Shown here one piece after another: positions 39,265 to 47,376 of a stretch of DNA of 64,000 bases. The stretch lies in assembly GCA_000585055.1 (NCBI GenBank), contig JEMX01000059.1, forward strand, positions 18,617 to 82,616. The letters run 5' to 3'. Position numbers and translations under genes: made by a program. Position 1 is the first letter of the stretch, and every line of letters starts with the position of its first letter. This DNA comes from Candidatus Accumulibacter appositus (GTDB taxonomy: Bacteria > Pseudomonadota > Gammaproteobacteria > Burkholderiales > Rhodocyclaceae). The notes below the pieces were generated by a model that was not told where the DNA came from, did not search any database, and worked only from the letters and a program-made list of their open reading frames with translations.

Positions 39265-39466
39265 CGGTCATGACACGTGGATGCACGCCAAGCCATGAAA
39301 GTCATGAGCGTTTGCCTGACTTGGACTTGGCGCGCACATTCGCGCTTTCACGCCGGCTCGTACGCAGCAAGCGGGCTCTTGCGCGGGCCCATTACGGCAG
39401 CCCTGCTTGCCAGATGGCGCCATTTCTGATATTTAGTCGTCTCTTTTGCAATCAGGGTCTTCGAAC

Positions 39467-39892
39467 ATGGCTGACGAGTTGACGTACAAGCATTTCACCC
39501 CTTATGCGGCGAAAGCCGACGAGGAATATATGAACAGCAGTCAGCTGGCGCATTTTCGCGGCATCCTCGAGGCTCTGAAGCAGCAGCTGATCGAAGACAT
39601 CGAGCGTACGGTGCATACCATGAAGGACGAGGCGACGGTTTTTGCCGACCCCAATGACCGCGCGAGCCAGGAAACGGACATTGCCATCGAGCTGCGCAAC
39701 CGCGACCGGGAGCGCAAGCTGATCAAGAAGATCGAGGAGACGGTGGAATTGATCAACAGCGGCGATTATGGCTACTGTGCCGCTTGCGGCGTCGAGATTG
39801 GCATCAAGCGTCTCGAAGCGCGTCCGACGGCGACGTTGTGCATCGATTGCAAGACCCTCGAAGAAGTGCGCGAGAAGCAAATGGCCAAGTAG
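39467..39892 (+). CDS. dksA: RNA polymerase-binding transcription factor DksA
   Basis: The 141-residue protein matches DksA in length and order: an N-terminal helical coiled coil with tip motif DPNDRASQE, then a four-cysteine zinc finger (CAAC and, 17 residues on, CIDC) and a C-terminal helix (KTLEEVREKQ). DksA binds the RNA polymerase secondary channel and, with ppGpp, represses rRNA and activates amino-acid promoters. The ATG at 39467 is preferred over an upstream start at 39446 because MADE begins the conserved part. It is convergent with pnp and shares a terminator with it. Confidence 0.95.
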   Translation: MADELTYKHFTPYAAKADEEYMNSSQLAHFRGILEALKQQLIEDIERTVHTMKDEATVFADPNDRASQETDIAIELRNRDRERKLIKKIEETVELINSGDYGYCAACGVEIGIKRLEARPTATLCIDCKTLEEVREKQMAK

Positions 39893-39972
39893 CGGGCGGG
39901 GGACGTCGTTGCGGCACTTTGCCGCGGCGCGTCACACCGCCCAGGCGAGCAGCGGCACGCCTAGCTGATCAC

Positions 39973-40018
39973 GGGAGCACAAAAAAAGGACGCGGTGGCG
40001 TCCTTTTTTTGTGCTCCC
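39973..40018. terminator. Bidirectional Rho-independent terminator between dksA and pnp
   Basis: A perfect 21-bp inverted repeat (39973-39993 and 39998-40018) with a GGTG loop contains A7 in the left arm and T7 in the right arm, so it can stop transcription from both sides. It lies 80 bp after the dksA stop and 70 bp from the pnp stop. Confidence 0.9.
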
Positions 40019-40061
40019 GAGCGGCTCGACTGCAGCCGACCGAGCGGCTCGACTGCAGCCG
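40019..40061. repeat. 20-bp direct repeat, two copies
   Basis: GAGCGGCTCGACTGCAGCCG occurs at 40019-40038 and again at 40042-40061, between the terminator and the pnp stop. It may be a small slippage product. No function is suggested. Confidence 0.8.
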
Positions 40062-40088
40062 CCAGGAGAGCGCGGAGGGTGTGGCTGA

Positions 40089-42200
40089 TCAGGCCGCCGG
40101 TGGTACGCCGCCTTCTTCGGCGGTCAGCGCCTTCATCGACAAGCGGACGCGTCCCTTCTCGTCGGCTTCGAGAACCTTGACGCGGACCTTCTGGCCGTCC
40201 TTGAGGTAGTCGGCGACGGCATTGACGCGTTCGTTGGCAATCTGCGAAATATGCAGCAGGCCGTCGCGGCCGGGCAGGATACTGACGATGGCGCCAAAAT
40301 CAAGCAGCTTGAGGACTGTGCCGTCATAGACCTTGCCGACTTCGACGTCAGCGGTGATCGACTCGATACGTGCCTTGGCTGCGTCGGCCGCGTCGCCGCT
40401 CACCGAGGCGATGGTAATCGTGCCGTCATCCTTGATGTCGATGGTGGTACCGGTTTCCTCGGTGATGGCACGGATCACCGCGCCGCCCTTGCCGATGACG
40501 TCGCGGATTTTCTCGGGATTGATCTTCATGGTGTACAGCCGCGGCGCGTAGGTCGATACCTCCTCGCGATGGCCGGACATCGAGTCCTGCATCTGCTTGA
40601 GGATGTGCAGGCGAGCTTCGCTTGCCTGCGCCAGCGCAATGCGCATGATTTCCTGGGTAATGCCCTGGATCTTGATGTCCATCTGCAGTGCGGTGACACC
40701 GCTATCGGTACCGGCAACCTTGAAGTCCATGTCGCCAAGGTGGTCCTCGTCACCTAGGATGTCGGTCAGGACGGCGACCCGATTGCCTTCTTTGATCAGA
40801 CCCATGGCAATGCCTGCGACGTGTGCCTTGAGTGGTACGCCGGCGTCCATCAGTGCCATCGAGGCGCCGCAGACCGAGGCCATCGAGCTCGATCCGTTCG
40901 ACTCGGTGATTTCGGAGACGACGCGGATGGTGTACGAGAATTCTTCCGGCGAGGGCAGCACGGCGAGGATGGCCCGCTTGGCCAGGCGGCCATGGCCGAT
41001 CTCGCGACGCTTCGGCGTGCCGACGCGGCCACATTCGCCGGTGGCGTAGGGCGGGAAGTTGTAGTGCATCATGAAGCGCTCGCGATACTCGCCGGCCAGC
41101 GCGTCGATGATCTGTTCGTCACGACCGGTACCCAGGGTGGCGACGACGATGGCCTGTGTTTCGCCGCGCGTGAACAAGGACGAGCCGTGCGCACGCGGCA
41201 GCACGCCCGAACGGATGGCGATCGGTCTAACCGTGCGCGTGTCGCGACCGTCGATGCGCGGTTCGCCGGCAAGGATGCGGCCGCGCACGATGCGTGCTTC
41301 GGCGTCGGAAACCATCCGCCGGACGGCGCTGGCGTCGGGGGCGTTATCGTCGGCGGACATGGCTTCGACGGCGTAGGCGGTGATTTCCTTGAGGCGCTGG
41401 CTGCGCAAGCCCTTGCTGGTGATCCCGTAGGCTTCCTTCAGCTCGCCTTCGACAAGTTGGTCCAGCTTGGCGTGGACGGCTTCGTTGCGCGCTGCGGCCG
41501 ACCAGTCCCATTCCGGCTTGCCGGCTTCTTCGACCAGCTCGTTGATGGCGGTGATTACCGCCTGCATCTGCTGGTGTCCGAACATCACGGCGCCGAGCAT
41601 GACTTCTTCGGACAGCTCCTTGGCTTCCGATTCGACCATCAGCACGGCCGCCTCCGTGCCGGCGACGACCAGATTGAGCTGGCTGCTGTCGAGCTGGCTG
41701 GTGGCCGGGTTGAGCACGTAGGCACCGTCGAGGTAGCCGACTCGGGCGGCACCGATCGGGCCGTCGAAGGGGATGCCGGAGATCGCCAGTGCGGCCGAGG
41801 CGCCGATCATCGCCGGGATGTCGGGGTCGATTTCCGGGTTCAGCGACATCACCATGGCGACGATCTGTACTTCGTGGTAGAAGCCTTCGGGGAAGAGCGG
41901 CCGCAGCGGCCGGTCGATCAGGCGCGAGGTCAGCGTCTCCTTCTCGGAAGGGCGACCCTCGCGCTTGAAGAAGCCACCGGGAATCTTGCCGGCGGCGTAG
42001 GTTTTTTCGATGTAGTCGACGGTCAGCGGGAAGAAATCCTGCCCGGGTTTGGCGATCTTGTTGCCGACTGCGCTGACCAGGACGACGGTGTCGTCGATCG
42101 AAACGATGACGGCGCCACCGGCCTGACGGGCGATTTCGCCGGTTTCCAGGGTCACCTGATGGGCGCCATAGGCGAAGCTTTTCTTGACGATATTAAACAT
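40089..42200 (-). CDS. pnp: Polyribonucleotide nucleotidyltransferase (PNPase)
   Basis: The 703-residue protein has the full PNPase layout: two RNase PH domains around a helical linker, then KH ([20 protein letters not shown]) and S1 ([19 protein letters not shown]) RNA-binding domains. The catalytic region with [18 protein letters not shown] is intact. PNPase degrades mRNA 3'-5' by phosphorolysis and is a degradosome partner. The start is the ATG at 42200 (MFNIVKKSF) with an AGAGAGG site. It lies downstream of rpsO in the classic rpsO-pnp operon, with an attenuator-like terminator between them. Confidence 0.97.
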   Translation of the reverse strand: MFNIVKKSFAYGAHQVTLETGEIARQAGGAVIVSIDDTVVLVSAVGNKIAKPGQDFFPLTVDYIEKTYAAGKIPGGFFKREGRPSEKETLTSRLIDRPLRPLFPEGFYHEVQIVAMVMSLNPEIDPDIPAMIGASAALAISGIPFDGPIGAARVGYLDGAYVLNPATSQLDSSQLNLVVAGTEAAVLMVESEAKELSEEVMLGAVMFGHQQMQAVITAINELVEEAGKPEWDWSAAARNEAVHAKLDQLVEGELKEAYGITSKGLRSQRLKEITAYAVEAMSADDNAPDASAVRRMVSDAEARIVRGRILAGEPRIDGRDTRTVRPIAIRSGVLPRAHGSSLFTRGETQAIVVATLGTGRDEQIIDALAGEYRERFMMHYNFPPYATGECGRVGTPKRREIGHGRLAKRAILAVLPSPEEFSYTIRVVSEITESNGSSSMASVCGASMALMDAGVPLKAHVAGIAMGLIKEGNRVAVLTDILGDEDHLGDMDFKVAGTDSGVTALQMDIKIQGITQEIMRIALAQASEARLHILKQMQDSMSGHREEVSTYAPRLYTMKINPEKIRDVIGKGGAVIRAITEETGTTIDIKDDGTITIASVSGDAADAAKARIESITADVEVGKVYDGTVLKLLDFGAIVSILPGRDGLLHISQIANERVNAVADYLKDGQKVRVKVLEADEKGRVRLSMKALTAEEGGVPPAA

Positions 42201-42329
42201 GGTTGCCTCTCTCAATAGTCTGCTACGTGCCTGCCCACGACTCCGGCAGGGAATTCAACAATTTCAACAATTTCAACGGTGCGGCATTGAACAACTCAAG
42301 CGGCCTTGCAGCAGGCCAGCCGCGGCAGC

Positions 42330-42366
42330 AAAAACAGCGGCGCAGCCCGCATGGGGCTGGCCGCTG
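42330..42366 (-). terminator. Attenuator-like terminator between rpsO and pnp
   Basis: On the minus strand CAGCGGCCAGCCC, a CATG loop, then CGGGCTGCGCCGCTG forms a strong stem with one bulge, followed by TTTTT. It ends the rpsO message while allowing readthrough into pnp. Confidence 0.8.
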
Positions 42367-42418
42367 GTGGCTCCGGGAATGGCCTGCGTGCGAGCGCAGG
42401 GCGCATCGGCGAGCGGGT

Positions 42419-42688
42419 TTATTTGCGCAGGCCGAGACGCTGAATCAGGCTGCGGTAGGAATCGACGTTGGTGCGCTTGAGGTAATCCAGCAACTTGCGG
42501 CGCCGGCTGACCATGCGCAGCAGACCGCGGCGCGAATGGTTATCCTTCTTGTGCTCGCGGAAGTGACCCGTAAGGTCGTTGATGCGGGCAGTAAGCAACG
42601 CGACCTGGACTTCGGAAGAACCGGAGTCGCCAGCGGCACGCTGGTACTCGGCCATGATTTGAGCTTTCTGCTCAACATTGATCGCCAT
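42419..42688 (-). CDS. rpsO: 30S ribosomal protein S15
   Basis: The 89-residue sequence has the S15 core ([48 protein letters not shown]) and the expected length. It binds 16S rRNA in the platform of the small subunit. It is the first gene of the rpsO-pnp operon. The 5' leader of about 90 nt contains a hairpin that could take part in S15 autoregulation, as known in other bacteria. Confidence 0.98.
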   Translation of the reverse strand: MAINVEQKAQIMAEYQRAAGDSGSSEVQVALLTARINDLTGHFREHKKDNHSRRGLLRMVSRRRKLLDYLKRTNVDSYRSLIQRLGLRK

Positions 42689-42761
42689 GTCAAACTCTCT
42701 TTCTTAGAAACGGCGCAGCCCCAGTTTGATAGAGCCGACGCCAAATGGATGAAGGTGTTGA

Positions 42762-42779
42762 TTCGCTCGGCGAAGCGAA
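42762..42779 (-). promoter_or_regulatory. Leader hairpin upstream of rpsO
   Basis: TTCGCT and AGCGAA pair around a six-base loop in the rpsO 5' leader. It may be part of an S15 autoregulatory structure; this is inferred from position only. Confidence 0.35.
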
Positions 42780-42785
42780 CCCGGA

Positions 42786-42814
42786 ATTTTAGCGGTTGAG
42801 CGTCCCAGCGGCAA
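42786..42814 (-). promoter_or_regulatory. Sigma-70 promoter of rpsO-pnp
   Basis: On the minus strand TTGCCG (42809-42814) is followed after exactly 17 bp by TAAAAT (42786-42791). The predicted start lies about 90 nt before the rpsO ATG. Confidence 0.65.
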
Positions 42815-43041
42815 GCTGTAATACAGGCCGAGGAATTGCGCCTCGAGCCGGCTCGTCGTCCCCTGGCTGTCGATAGGGGCCGGTAGCTTCCTCGTTTGCC
42901 ACATGGCCGGAGCGTCGGAAGAAGGGGAGCAACACGCGCACACGGGAGAAGTCGAGAACTGACAGCCACCGAGAGGATGAATGACGCATGGCTAGAGCTT
43001 GTGCCGGCGTCGCCGGAGGTTCTGGGAGAGCATGTCCCGCG

Positions 43042-43602
43042 TCATGCGAAGCCGGGCAACCAACCGCTTTGCGGCGGCGTGCTCACCGCTTCCAACGTGC
43101 CCTGAAACAAGGCTTCGATCACCGGCGCTTCGCGCCAGCGCTCATTCAGGAAGGTCAGCCCGATTTCTTCGACCAGTGCGCCTTGCCAGTAATGGTTGGC
43201 GATTTCGTCGAGCGTTGCCAGGCTCAGATTGTGCGGCAGGCGCAGGTAGTCCAGCCAGCTGGCGTCGTGAAACGAACAGACGTACGTTCCCTTGCTGCGC
43301 GCGGGCGTGAGGGTCTTGCCAAAAACGCGGGCCGGATGCTTGCTGCGGAAGGTTTCCGCGTCGACCCGGGTGGCAAAGAGCAGGACGGCGTGCAGGCGGC
43401 TTGGAAAGTGCTGGTAGAGCCGCTGTCGGAAGTACTCGAGGTGATACTCGGCAAAGTAGTTTTGAACGCTCGCCAGGCGGTCTTCACCGACAGCGTCGGC
43501 GAAGGGGTTGCCGACGAGAATGTCCCAGCCGGGCAGCTCGGCGTCGGCGTCCAGCCAGGCGTACAGTTCGAGCGGGCTGCTGTCCCTGAGCAGGTGATCC
43601 AT
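43042..43602 (-). CDS. Conserved-looking protein of unknown function
   Basis: The 186-residue protein (MDHLLRDSSPLELYAWLDAD...) was not assigned to a family. It is soluble, rich in aromatic residues, with no signal peptide or membrane segment. Notable motifs are ARVFGKTLTPARSKGTYVCSFHDASWLDYLRLP and LDEIANHYWQGALVEEIG. It starts 73 bp after the proQ-like gene on the same strand, so the two are probably co-transcribed. The start at 43602 lacks a strong ribosome binding site. The frame continues upstream through a CGRC motif, but no better start codon is seen there. Translation may be coupled or the N-terminus longer. Confidence 0.6.
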   Translation of the reverse strand: MDHLLRDSSPLELYAWLDADAELPGWDILVGNPFADAVGEDRLASVQNYFAEYHLEYFRQRLYQHFPSRLHAVLLFATRVDAETFRSKHPARVFGKTLTPARSKGTYVCSFHDASWLDYLRLPHNLSLATLDEIANHYWQGALVEEIGLTFLNERWREAPVIEALFQGTLEAVSTPPQSGWLPGFA

Positions 43603-43675
43603 GATCAGCGCGGAGCGCTGGCAGCGGCCGCAGTTTTCCCCTGCTCGCTGCCAGATGGTGCCGAGCGGCGGACGG

Positions 43676-44146
43676 TCATGTGTTGCGGCCGAACTTCTCG
43701 ACGAGCTGGCCAAGCTTCGCTGCGTGCTGACGCTCCCGGGCTTCCGCCTGGCGTTGCAGCTGGCGTTGTTCGGCCTGTTTCTGGAGCCGCTCCTTGACCA
43801 GTTTGGCGGCATGCAGGCGCTGCTCTGGCGTGATTTCGCCCGCTGGCTGACCGTCGAGGTCGACGCGGGCAGTCGCCTTTTCGCTGGCCTTCAGGTAGCG
43901 CAGCGAGTGCGTGTGGATGCCCAGAGCGATACGCAAGGGCTTGCGCTCGATGCCCGGCAGTCGCGCCATGAGCTGCTTGTCGATGCCGATGGCCAGCGGC
44001 TGGCAGCTGCGGAAGACCGGGAATTCTTCCTGCAGTTCCTTGAGCAGCTGGCGGGCATTCTGGCTGGGGAGCGCTTTGTGGGTCGGGTTTGTGGCCGGAT
44101 TGCCGGCTTCCGGCGTGGTTTCCGGGCTGGGTGTGGGTGTCGTCAT
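43676..44146 (-). CDS. ProQ/FinO-family RNA chaperone
   Basis: The 156-residue protein contains a ProQ/FinO core: ARQLLKELQEEFPVFRSCQPLAIGI, followed by LRIALGIHTHSLRYLKAS and the closing VDLDGQPAGEITPEQRLHA. The C-terminus is a charged Lys/Gln/Arg helix, as usual for RNA-binding tails. Family members bind structured sRNAs and mRNA 3' ends. The ATG at 44146 (MTTPTPSP) is preferred to an upstream TTG at 44176. The small unknown gene follows 73 bp downstream. Confidence 0.85.
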   Translation of the reverse strand: MTTPTPSPETTPEAGNPATNPTHKALPSQNARQLLKELQEEFPVFRSCQPLAIGIDKQLMARLPGIERKPLRIALGIHTHSLRYLKASEKATARVDLDGQPAGEITPEQRLHAAKLVKERLQKQAEQRQLQRQAEARERQHAAKLGQLVEKFGRNT

Positions 44147-44308
44147 GAATGGTGTGCTTACGTGTGCTTTGCGCAAAGGCGAAAAAGGGAGAAAAGCCGA
44201 GGAGAAAAGGCTAGGAACAAAAGGCGCGCGAGTGGTGAGTGCGCGGAGTCCGTGGAGCGCGGGGAGTGCGTCCGAATTGCCGAGGGCGGCAGCGTGGTTG
44301 TGGGGAAC

Positions 44309-46294
44309 TCAGAAATGAATTCCCCGCATCATCTGCGAGAACGCGAGCTGGTCTGCCGTTTGCGGCGTCGAGTCGCCCGCTTTGTGCATGGCGGCGCTGG
44401 AATCGCTAAACATGCGGAAGCTGGTGTTCATCATGATTTGCGCGGCCTTCGGTGTCAGCGAGTGCAGCAAGGCGCCAAAAATGCCCAGTCGAGTGGCGAT
44501 ACGCACCGGTTTGTGGATGATCGCTTCGACGATCAGGTCGGCGGCCTCTTCCGGCGACAGCGTCGGGACCTGCTCGTAGATCTTCGTTGGCGCAATCATT
44601 GGCGTGCGGACCAGTGGCATGTTGATGGTCGTGAATTCGATACCGCGGTCGGTAAACTCGGAGGCGGCGCAGCGCGTCCAGGCGTCCATCGCCGCTTTCG
44701 AGGCGACGTAGGCAGAAAAGCGCGGGGCGTTGGTGAGGACGCCGATCGAGGAGATGTTGATCACCTGTCCCTTGCGCTTGGCCAGCATTCCGGGCAGCAG
44801 GCCCATGGTCAGTCGCAGCGCGCCGAAATAGTTCACTTCCATCGTACGTTCGAAATCGTGGAAGCGATCGAAGGAATTCTCGATGCCACGACGAATCGAG
44901 CGCCCGGCGTTGTTGACCAAGAAGTCGACGCCTCCGTGTTCTTCGCTGAGGGTTTTTACGAGGGCGTCACATTGTTCCTTGTCGGCGATGTCGACCGCAT
45001 GCGTGATCAGTTGCAGACCGGCGGCCTCGAATTCCCGGCGGGTTTCGTCGAGAGTCTGTTGATCGCGGGCGATGGTGACCGCGATCGCCCCGGCCTCGGC
45101 CATCTTGCGGATGGTCGCCCGACCGATCCCGGACGAGCCGCCGGTGACCAGCACCACCTTGCCTTCGACCTGGCCTCGCAAGGTGCGATCGATGAACAGG
45201 TCCGGATCGAGGTTGCGTTCCCAGTAGTCCCACAGGCGCCAGGCGTAGCTGTCGAGCGGCGGCACGTTGATACCGCTGCCTTTCAGTGCGCGCTGCGTTT
45301 CGCGGCAGTCGAAGCGGGTCGGGTAGTTGATGAAGTCGAGGATGTCGTCGGGCAGGCCGAGGTCCTTCATGACCGCGCTGCGGATGCGTCGCACCGGTGT
45401 CAGGGCGAACATGGCCTTGCGTACCGAGCGTGGAATGAAGCCGAGCAGGGCGGCATTGATGCGCATCGCCATTTCCGGCGCGTGCGCAGCGCGTGCAAAG
45501 GTGTTGAGCAGGTCGCCGACGCGCATCGGTGTCGGGTCGGTGAGGTGGAAGCACTGACCGTCTTCGTTTTCGAGGTGGGCGATGTGGTCCATCGCGGCGA
45601 CCACGAAGTCGACCGGTACGACGTTGATGCGCCCACCTTCGATACCAATCGTGGGCATCCACGCCGGAAAGGTCTTGCGGATCTTCTGAATCAGCTTGAA
45701 GAAGTAGTAGGGGCCGTCGATCTTGTCCATCTCGCCGGTCCGTGAGTCGCCGACGACGATTGCCGGACGGAAGACGCGCCACGGGATCTTGCACTCCGTG
45801 CGCACGATGGCTTCGGAATCGTGTTTGGTGCGAAAGTAAGGGTTTTCGAGATTTTCCGCTTCATCGAACATGTCTTCGCGAAAGAGGCCCTCGAAAAGTC
45901 CGGCTGCGGCGATCGAGCTGACCAGGTGGAAATGCTTGGCGGCGATCTCCTCGGCCAGCTGCACAGTGTTGCGCGTGCCGTCGACATTTGCCCGCTGTTG
46001 CGCCTCGGCGCTGGCCTTGAGGTCATAGACGGCGGCCAGGTGAAAAAAGTGATCGACCTTGCCTTTCAGTTTGCGAAGATCGGCCTTCGAGATCCCCAGC
46101 TTGGCCTGCGTCAGGTCGCCGACGACTGCGATCACCCGCTTGTCGTCGCAGTTCCAGTATTCGTACAATTCCTGGAGGCGGTCCGATTCGATGCTGCGCA
46201 CGAGGAAGTAGACCACCGCGCCTGGACGGGCCAGCAGTCTTGCGACCAGCCGCTTGCCGATGAAACCAGTGGCGCCCGTAAGGAAGTAATTCAT
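44309..46294 (-). CDS. Two-domain fatty acyl-CoA reductase (alcohol-forming type)
   Basis: The 661-residue protein joins two Rossmann domains. The N-terminal half is NAD-binding_4/FAR-like: TGATGFIG at 6-13, VSSIAAAGLF, and YFRTKHDS supplying the Tyr/Lys pair. The C-terminal half (from about residue 375) is a classical SDR: TGGSSGIGRA, NNAGRSIRR, ISSIGVLTNAPRFSAY and ASK. Length and order match the Marinobacter fatty acyl-CoA reductase of 661 residues, which converts acyl-CoA to fatty alcohol with NADPH in two steps. It has a GGAGACAGCA-ATG start and is divergent from the phasin gene. With the WS/DGAT gene 3.8 kb away it would supply alcohol for wax esters. Confidence 0.85.
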   Translation of the reverse strand: MNYFLTGATGFIGKRLVARLLARPGAVVYFLVRSIESDRLQELYEYWNCDDKRVIAVVGDLTQAKLGISKADLRKLKGKVDHFFHLAAVYDLKASAEAQQRANVDGTRNTVQLAEEIAAKHFHLVSSIAAAGLFEGLFREDMFDEAENLENPYFRTKHDSEAIVRTECKIPWRVFRPAIVVGDSRTGEMDKIDGPYYFFKLIQKIRKTFPAWMPTIGIEGGRINVVPVDFVVAAMDHIAHLENEDGQCFHLTDPTPMRVGDLLNTFARAAHAPEMAMRINAALLGFIPRSVRKAMFALTPVRRIRSAVMKDLGLPDDILDFINYPTRFDCRETQRALKGSGINVPPLDSYAWRLWDYWERNLDPDLFIDRTLRGQVEGKVVLVTGGSSGIGRATIRKMAEAGAIAVTIARDQQTLDETRREFEAAGLQLITHAVDIADKEQCDALVKTLSEEHGGVDFLVNNAGRSIRRGIENSFDRFHDFERTMEVNYFGALRLTMGLLPGMLAKRKGQVINISSIGVLTNAPRFSAYVASKAAMDAWTRCAASEFTDRGIEFTTINMPLVRTPMIAPTKIYEQVPTLSPEEAADLIVEAIIHKPVRIATRLGIFGALLHSLTPKAAQIMMNTSFRMFSDSSAAMHKAGDSTPQTADQLAFSQMMRGIHF

Positions 46295-46354
46295 TGCTGT
46301 CTCCAGAAATTCATGGCTTTTTTGTGTATTGGGTCGTTGCTCGACGGTCGGTCG

Positions 46355-46409
46355 CTAGAGGCGACACTCTAGGCCTTTAGTGTGCGTCCTCTAGATATTG
46401 TCACTAGAC
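46355..46409. promoter_or_regulatory. Cluster of CTAGAG inverted repeats (putative operator)
   Basis: In the divergent region between the reductase and phasin genes, CTAGAG (46355-46360) pairs with CTCTAG (46367-46372). A second pair has CTCTAG (46389-46394) and CTAGA (46404-46408). Two similar dyads with spacers of 6 and 9 bp suggest a repressor site; the TetR protein at 48722 is an obvious candidate. Confidence 0.55.
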
Positions 46410-46472
46410 TGGCTTTCCAGGGCAAGCGAAAAAGCTTGTCACCTTTTGATCAGTACCTTCAAGGAGATGAAC

Positions 46473-47054
46473 ATGGGCAAGAAACTCAAAGAACTGGCGG
46501 GTGACGCCAAGGAAAACCAGCTGGCATCAACGGTCAAGGAATCTGCCCAGCAAATCTGGCTGGCGGGTCTCGGTGCCTTTGCCAAGGCACAGGAAGAGGG
46601 CGGCAAGGTGTTCGACGCGCTGGTCAAGGAAGGCGAGAGCATTCAGGCCAAGACCCGCAAGGTGACCGATGAAAAAATCGCCGACGTCGCCGGCAAGGCG
46701 ACTGGGACCTGGGACCGCCTCGAGCAGGTGTTCGAGGATCGTGTGGCGCGGGCGCTGGGAAGCCTCGGCGTGCCGAGCAAGCAGGACATCGATCGCTTGT
46801 CCCGACGCGTTGTTGAGTTGAGCGCCGCGGTACAGGCGCTGACCGAAGGGCAGCCTGCCGCCAAGCCGGCCAGTCCCCGGACAGCGGTCAAGTCGGCCAC
46901 GCAGGCGGCGGCGAGCGCTGCACAAGCGGTTACCGCTGCCGCCAAGCCGGCGGCCCGCAAACCCGCGGTACGGAAAGCAGCGGCGGCGAAGCCGGCGGCG
47001 CCGGTCACCCCCGCCGATGTGCTGAATACGCTTCCCACGAGCAGCGCCGAGTAA
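46473..47054 (+). CDS. Phasin / polyhydroxyalkanoate granule-associated protein
   Basis: The 193-residue protein has a PHA-granule phasin domain (QQIWLAGLGAFAKAQEEGGKVFDALVKEGE, then a coiled region DIDRLSRRVVELSAAVQAL). Its C-terminal 60 residues are rich in Ala, Lys and Pro (AAKPAARKPAVRKAA), like the DNA-binding tail of PhaF-type phasins. Phasins coat storage granules; the tail may link them to the nucleoid. AAGGAG at 46461-46466 gives ideal spacing to the ATG at 46473. An overlapping ATG at 46467 touches the site. It is transcribed divergently from the acyl-CoA reductase. Confidence 0.9.
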   Translation: MGKKLKELAGDAKENQLASTVKESAQQIWLAGLGAFAKAQEEGGKVFDALVKEGESIQAKTRKVTDEKIADVAGKATGTWDRLEQVFEDRVARALGSLGVPSKQDIDRLSRRVVELSAAVQALTEGQPAAKPASPRTAVKSATQAAASAAQAVTAAAKPAARKPAVRKAAAAKPAAPVTPADVLNTLPTSSAE

Positions 47055-47376
47055 TCCGGCCGCCAGCTTGCGGTGCCCGGTTCTTGAACGACTTCTGGCT
47101 CCGTAAGCTGCTGCGTGCCGAATTTTTTTGAGCGCAGTCGGTTCAGTACGGGAGGGCGGGTCTCGCCTGGTGCACCCTATCCGCGTGACGCGCGGATCAT
47201 CGGCGCGCCTTTTGGCGCGACGACGGACCGCGCCTTGTTCAATCTCGCGGTCATGACAGTCGAGCCACCCCGGATCATGAACGTCATGACCGCCCCCTTC
47301 CCGAACCCTTCTCCCGCAGAGGGGAGAAGGGGGCTTCGTGAGTCGCTTGCGCGACTTTCACATTAAGGGGTAGCCC
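47055..47376. other. Intergenic region between phasin and patatin genes
   Basis: No gene is supported in these 322 bp. A stem of CCCTTCTCCC and its complement (47306-47331) with a six-base loop lies near the right end without a T tract. AAGGGG before the patatin ATG is the ribosome binding site. Confidence 0.5.
47306..47331. repeat. 10-bp-stem hairpin
   Basis: CCCTTCTCCC (47306-47315) pairs with GGGAGAAGGG (47322-47331). It has no T run on either side, so it may be an intergenic repeat or mRNA-stabilising hairpin rather than a terminator. Confidence 0.5.

Larger units (their letters stand above)
42689..43041. other. Intergenic region upstream of rpsO
   Basis: The 353-bp stretch carries the rpsO promoter and leader. 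The rest, up to the end of the minus-strand gene at 43042, shows no supported gene. No tRNA cloverleaf was found by eye. Confidence 0.5.

Noticed and set aside
3163-39264. RTX calcium repeats / type I secretion adhesin
   Set aside because: No GGxGxDxUx nonapeptides were seen and no transporter genes are adjacent.
40821-42218. Plus-strand frame of 465 codons opposite pnp
   Set aside because: pnp is certain, and the antisense product has no recognisable features.
42445-42969. Minus-strand frame overlapping rpsO
   Set aside because: It overlaps rpsO in another frame and lacks family features.
43601-45745. Plus-strand frame of 714 codons opposite the proQ-like and reductase genes
   Set aside because: Both minus-strand genes carry family motifs; the plus-strand product is a shadow.
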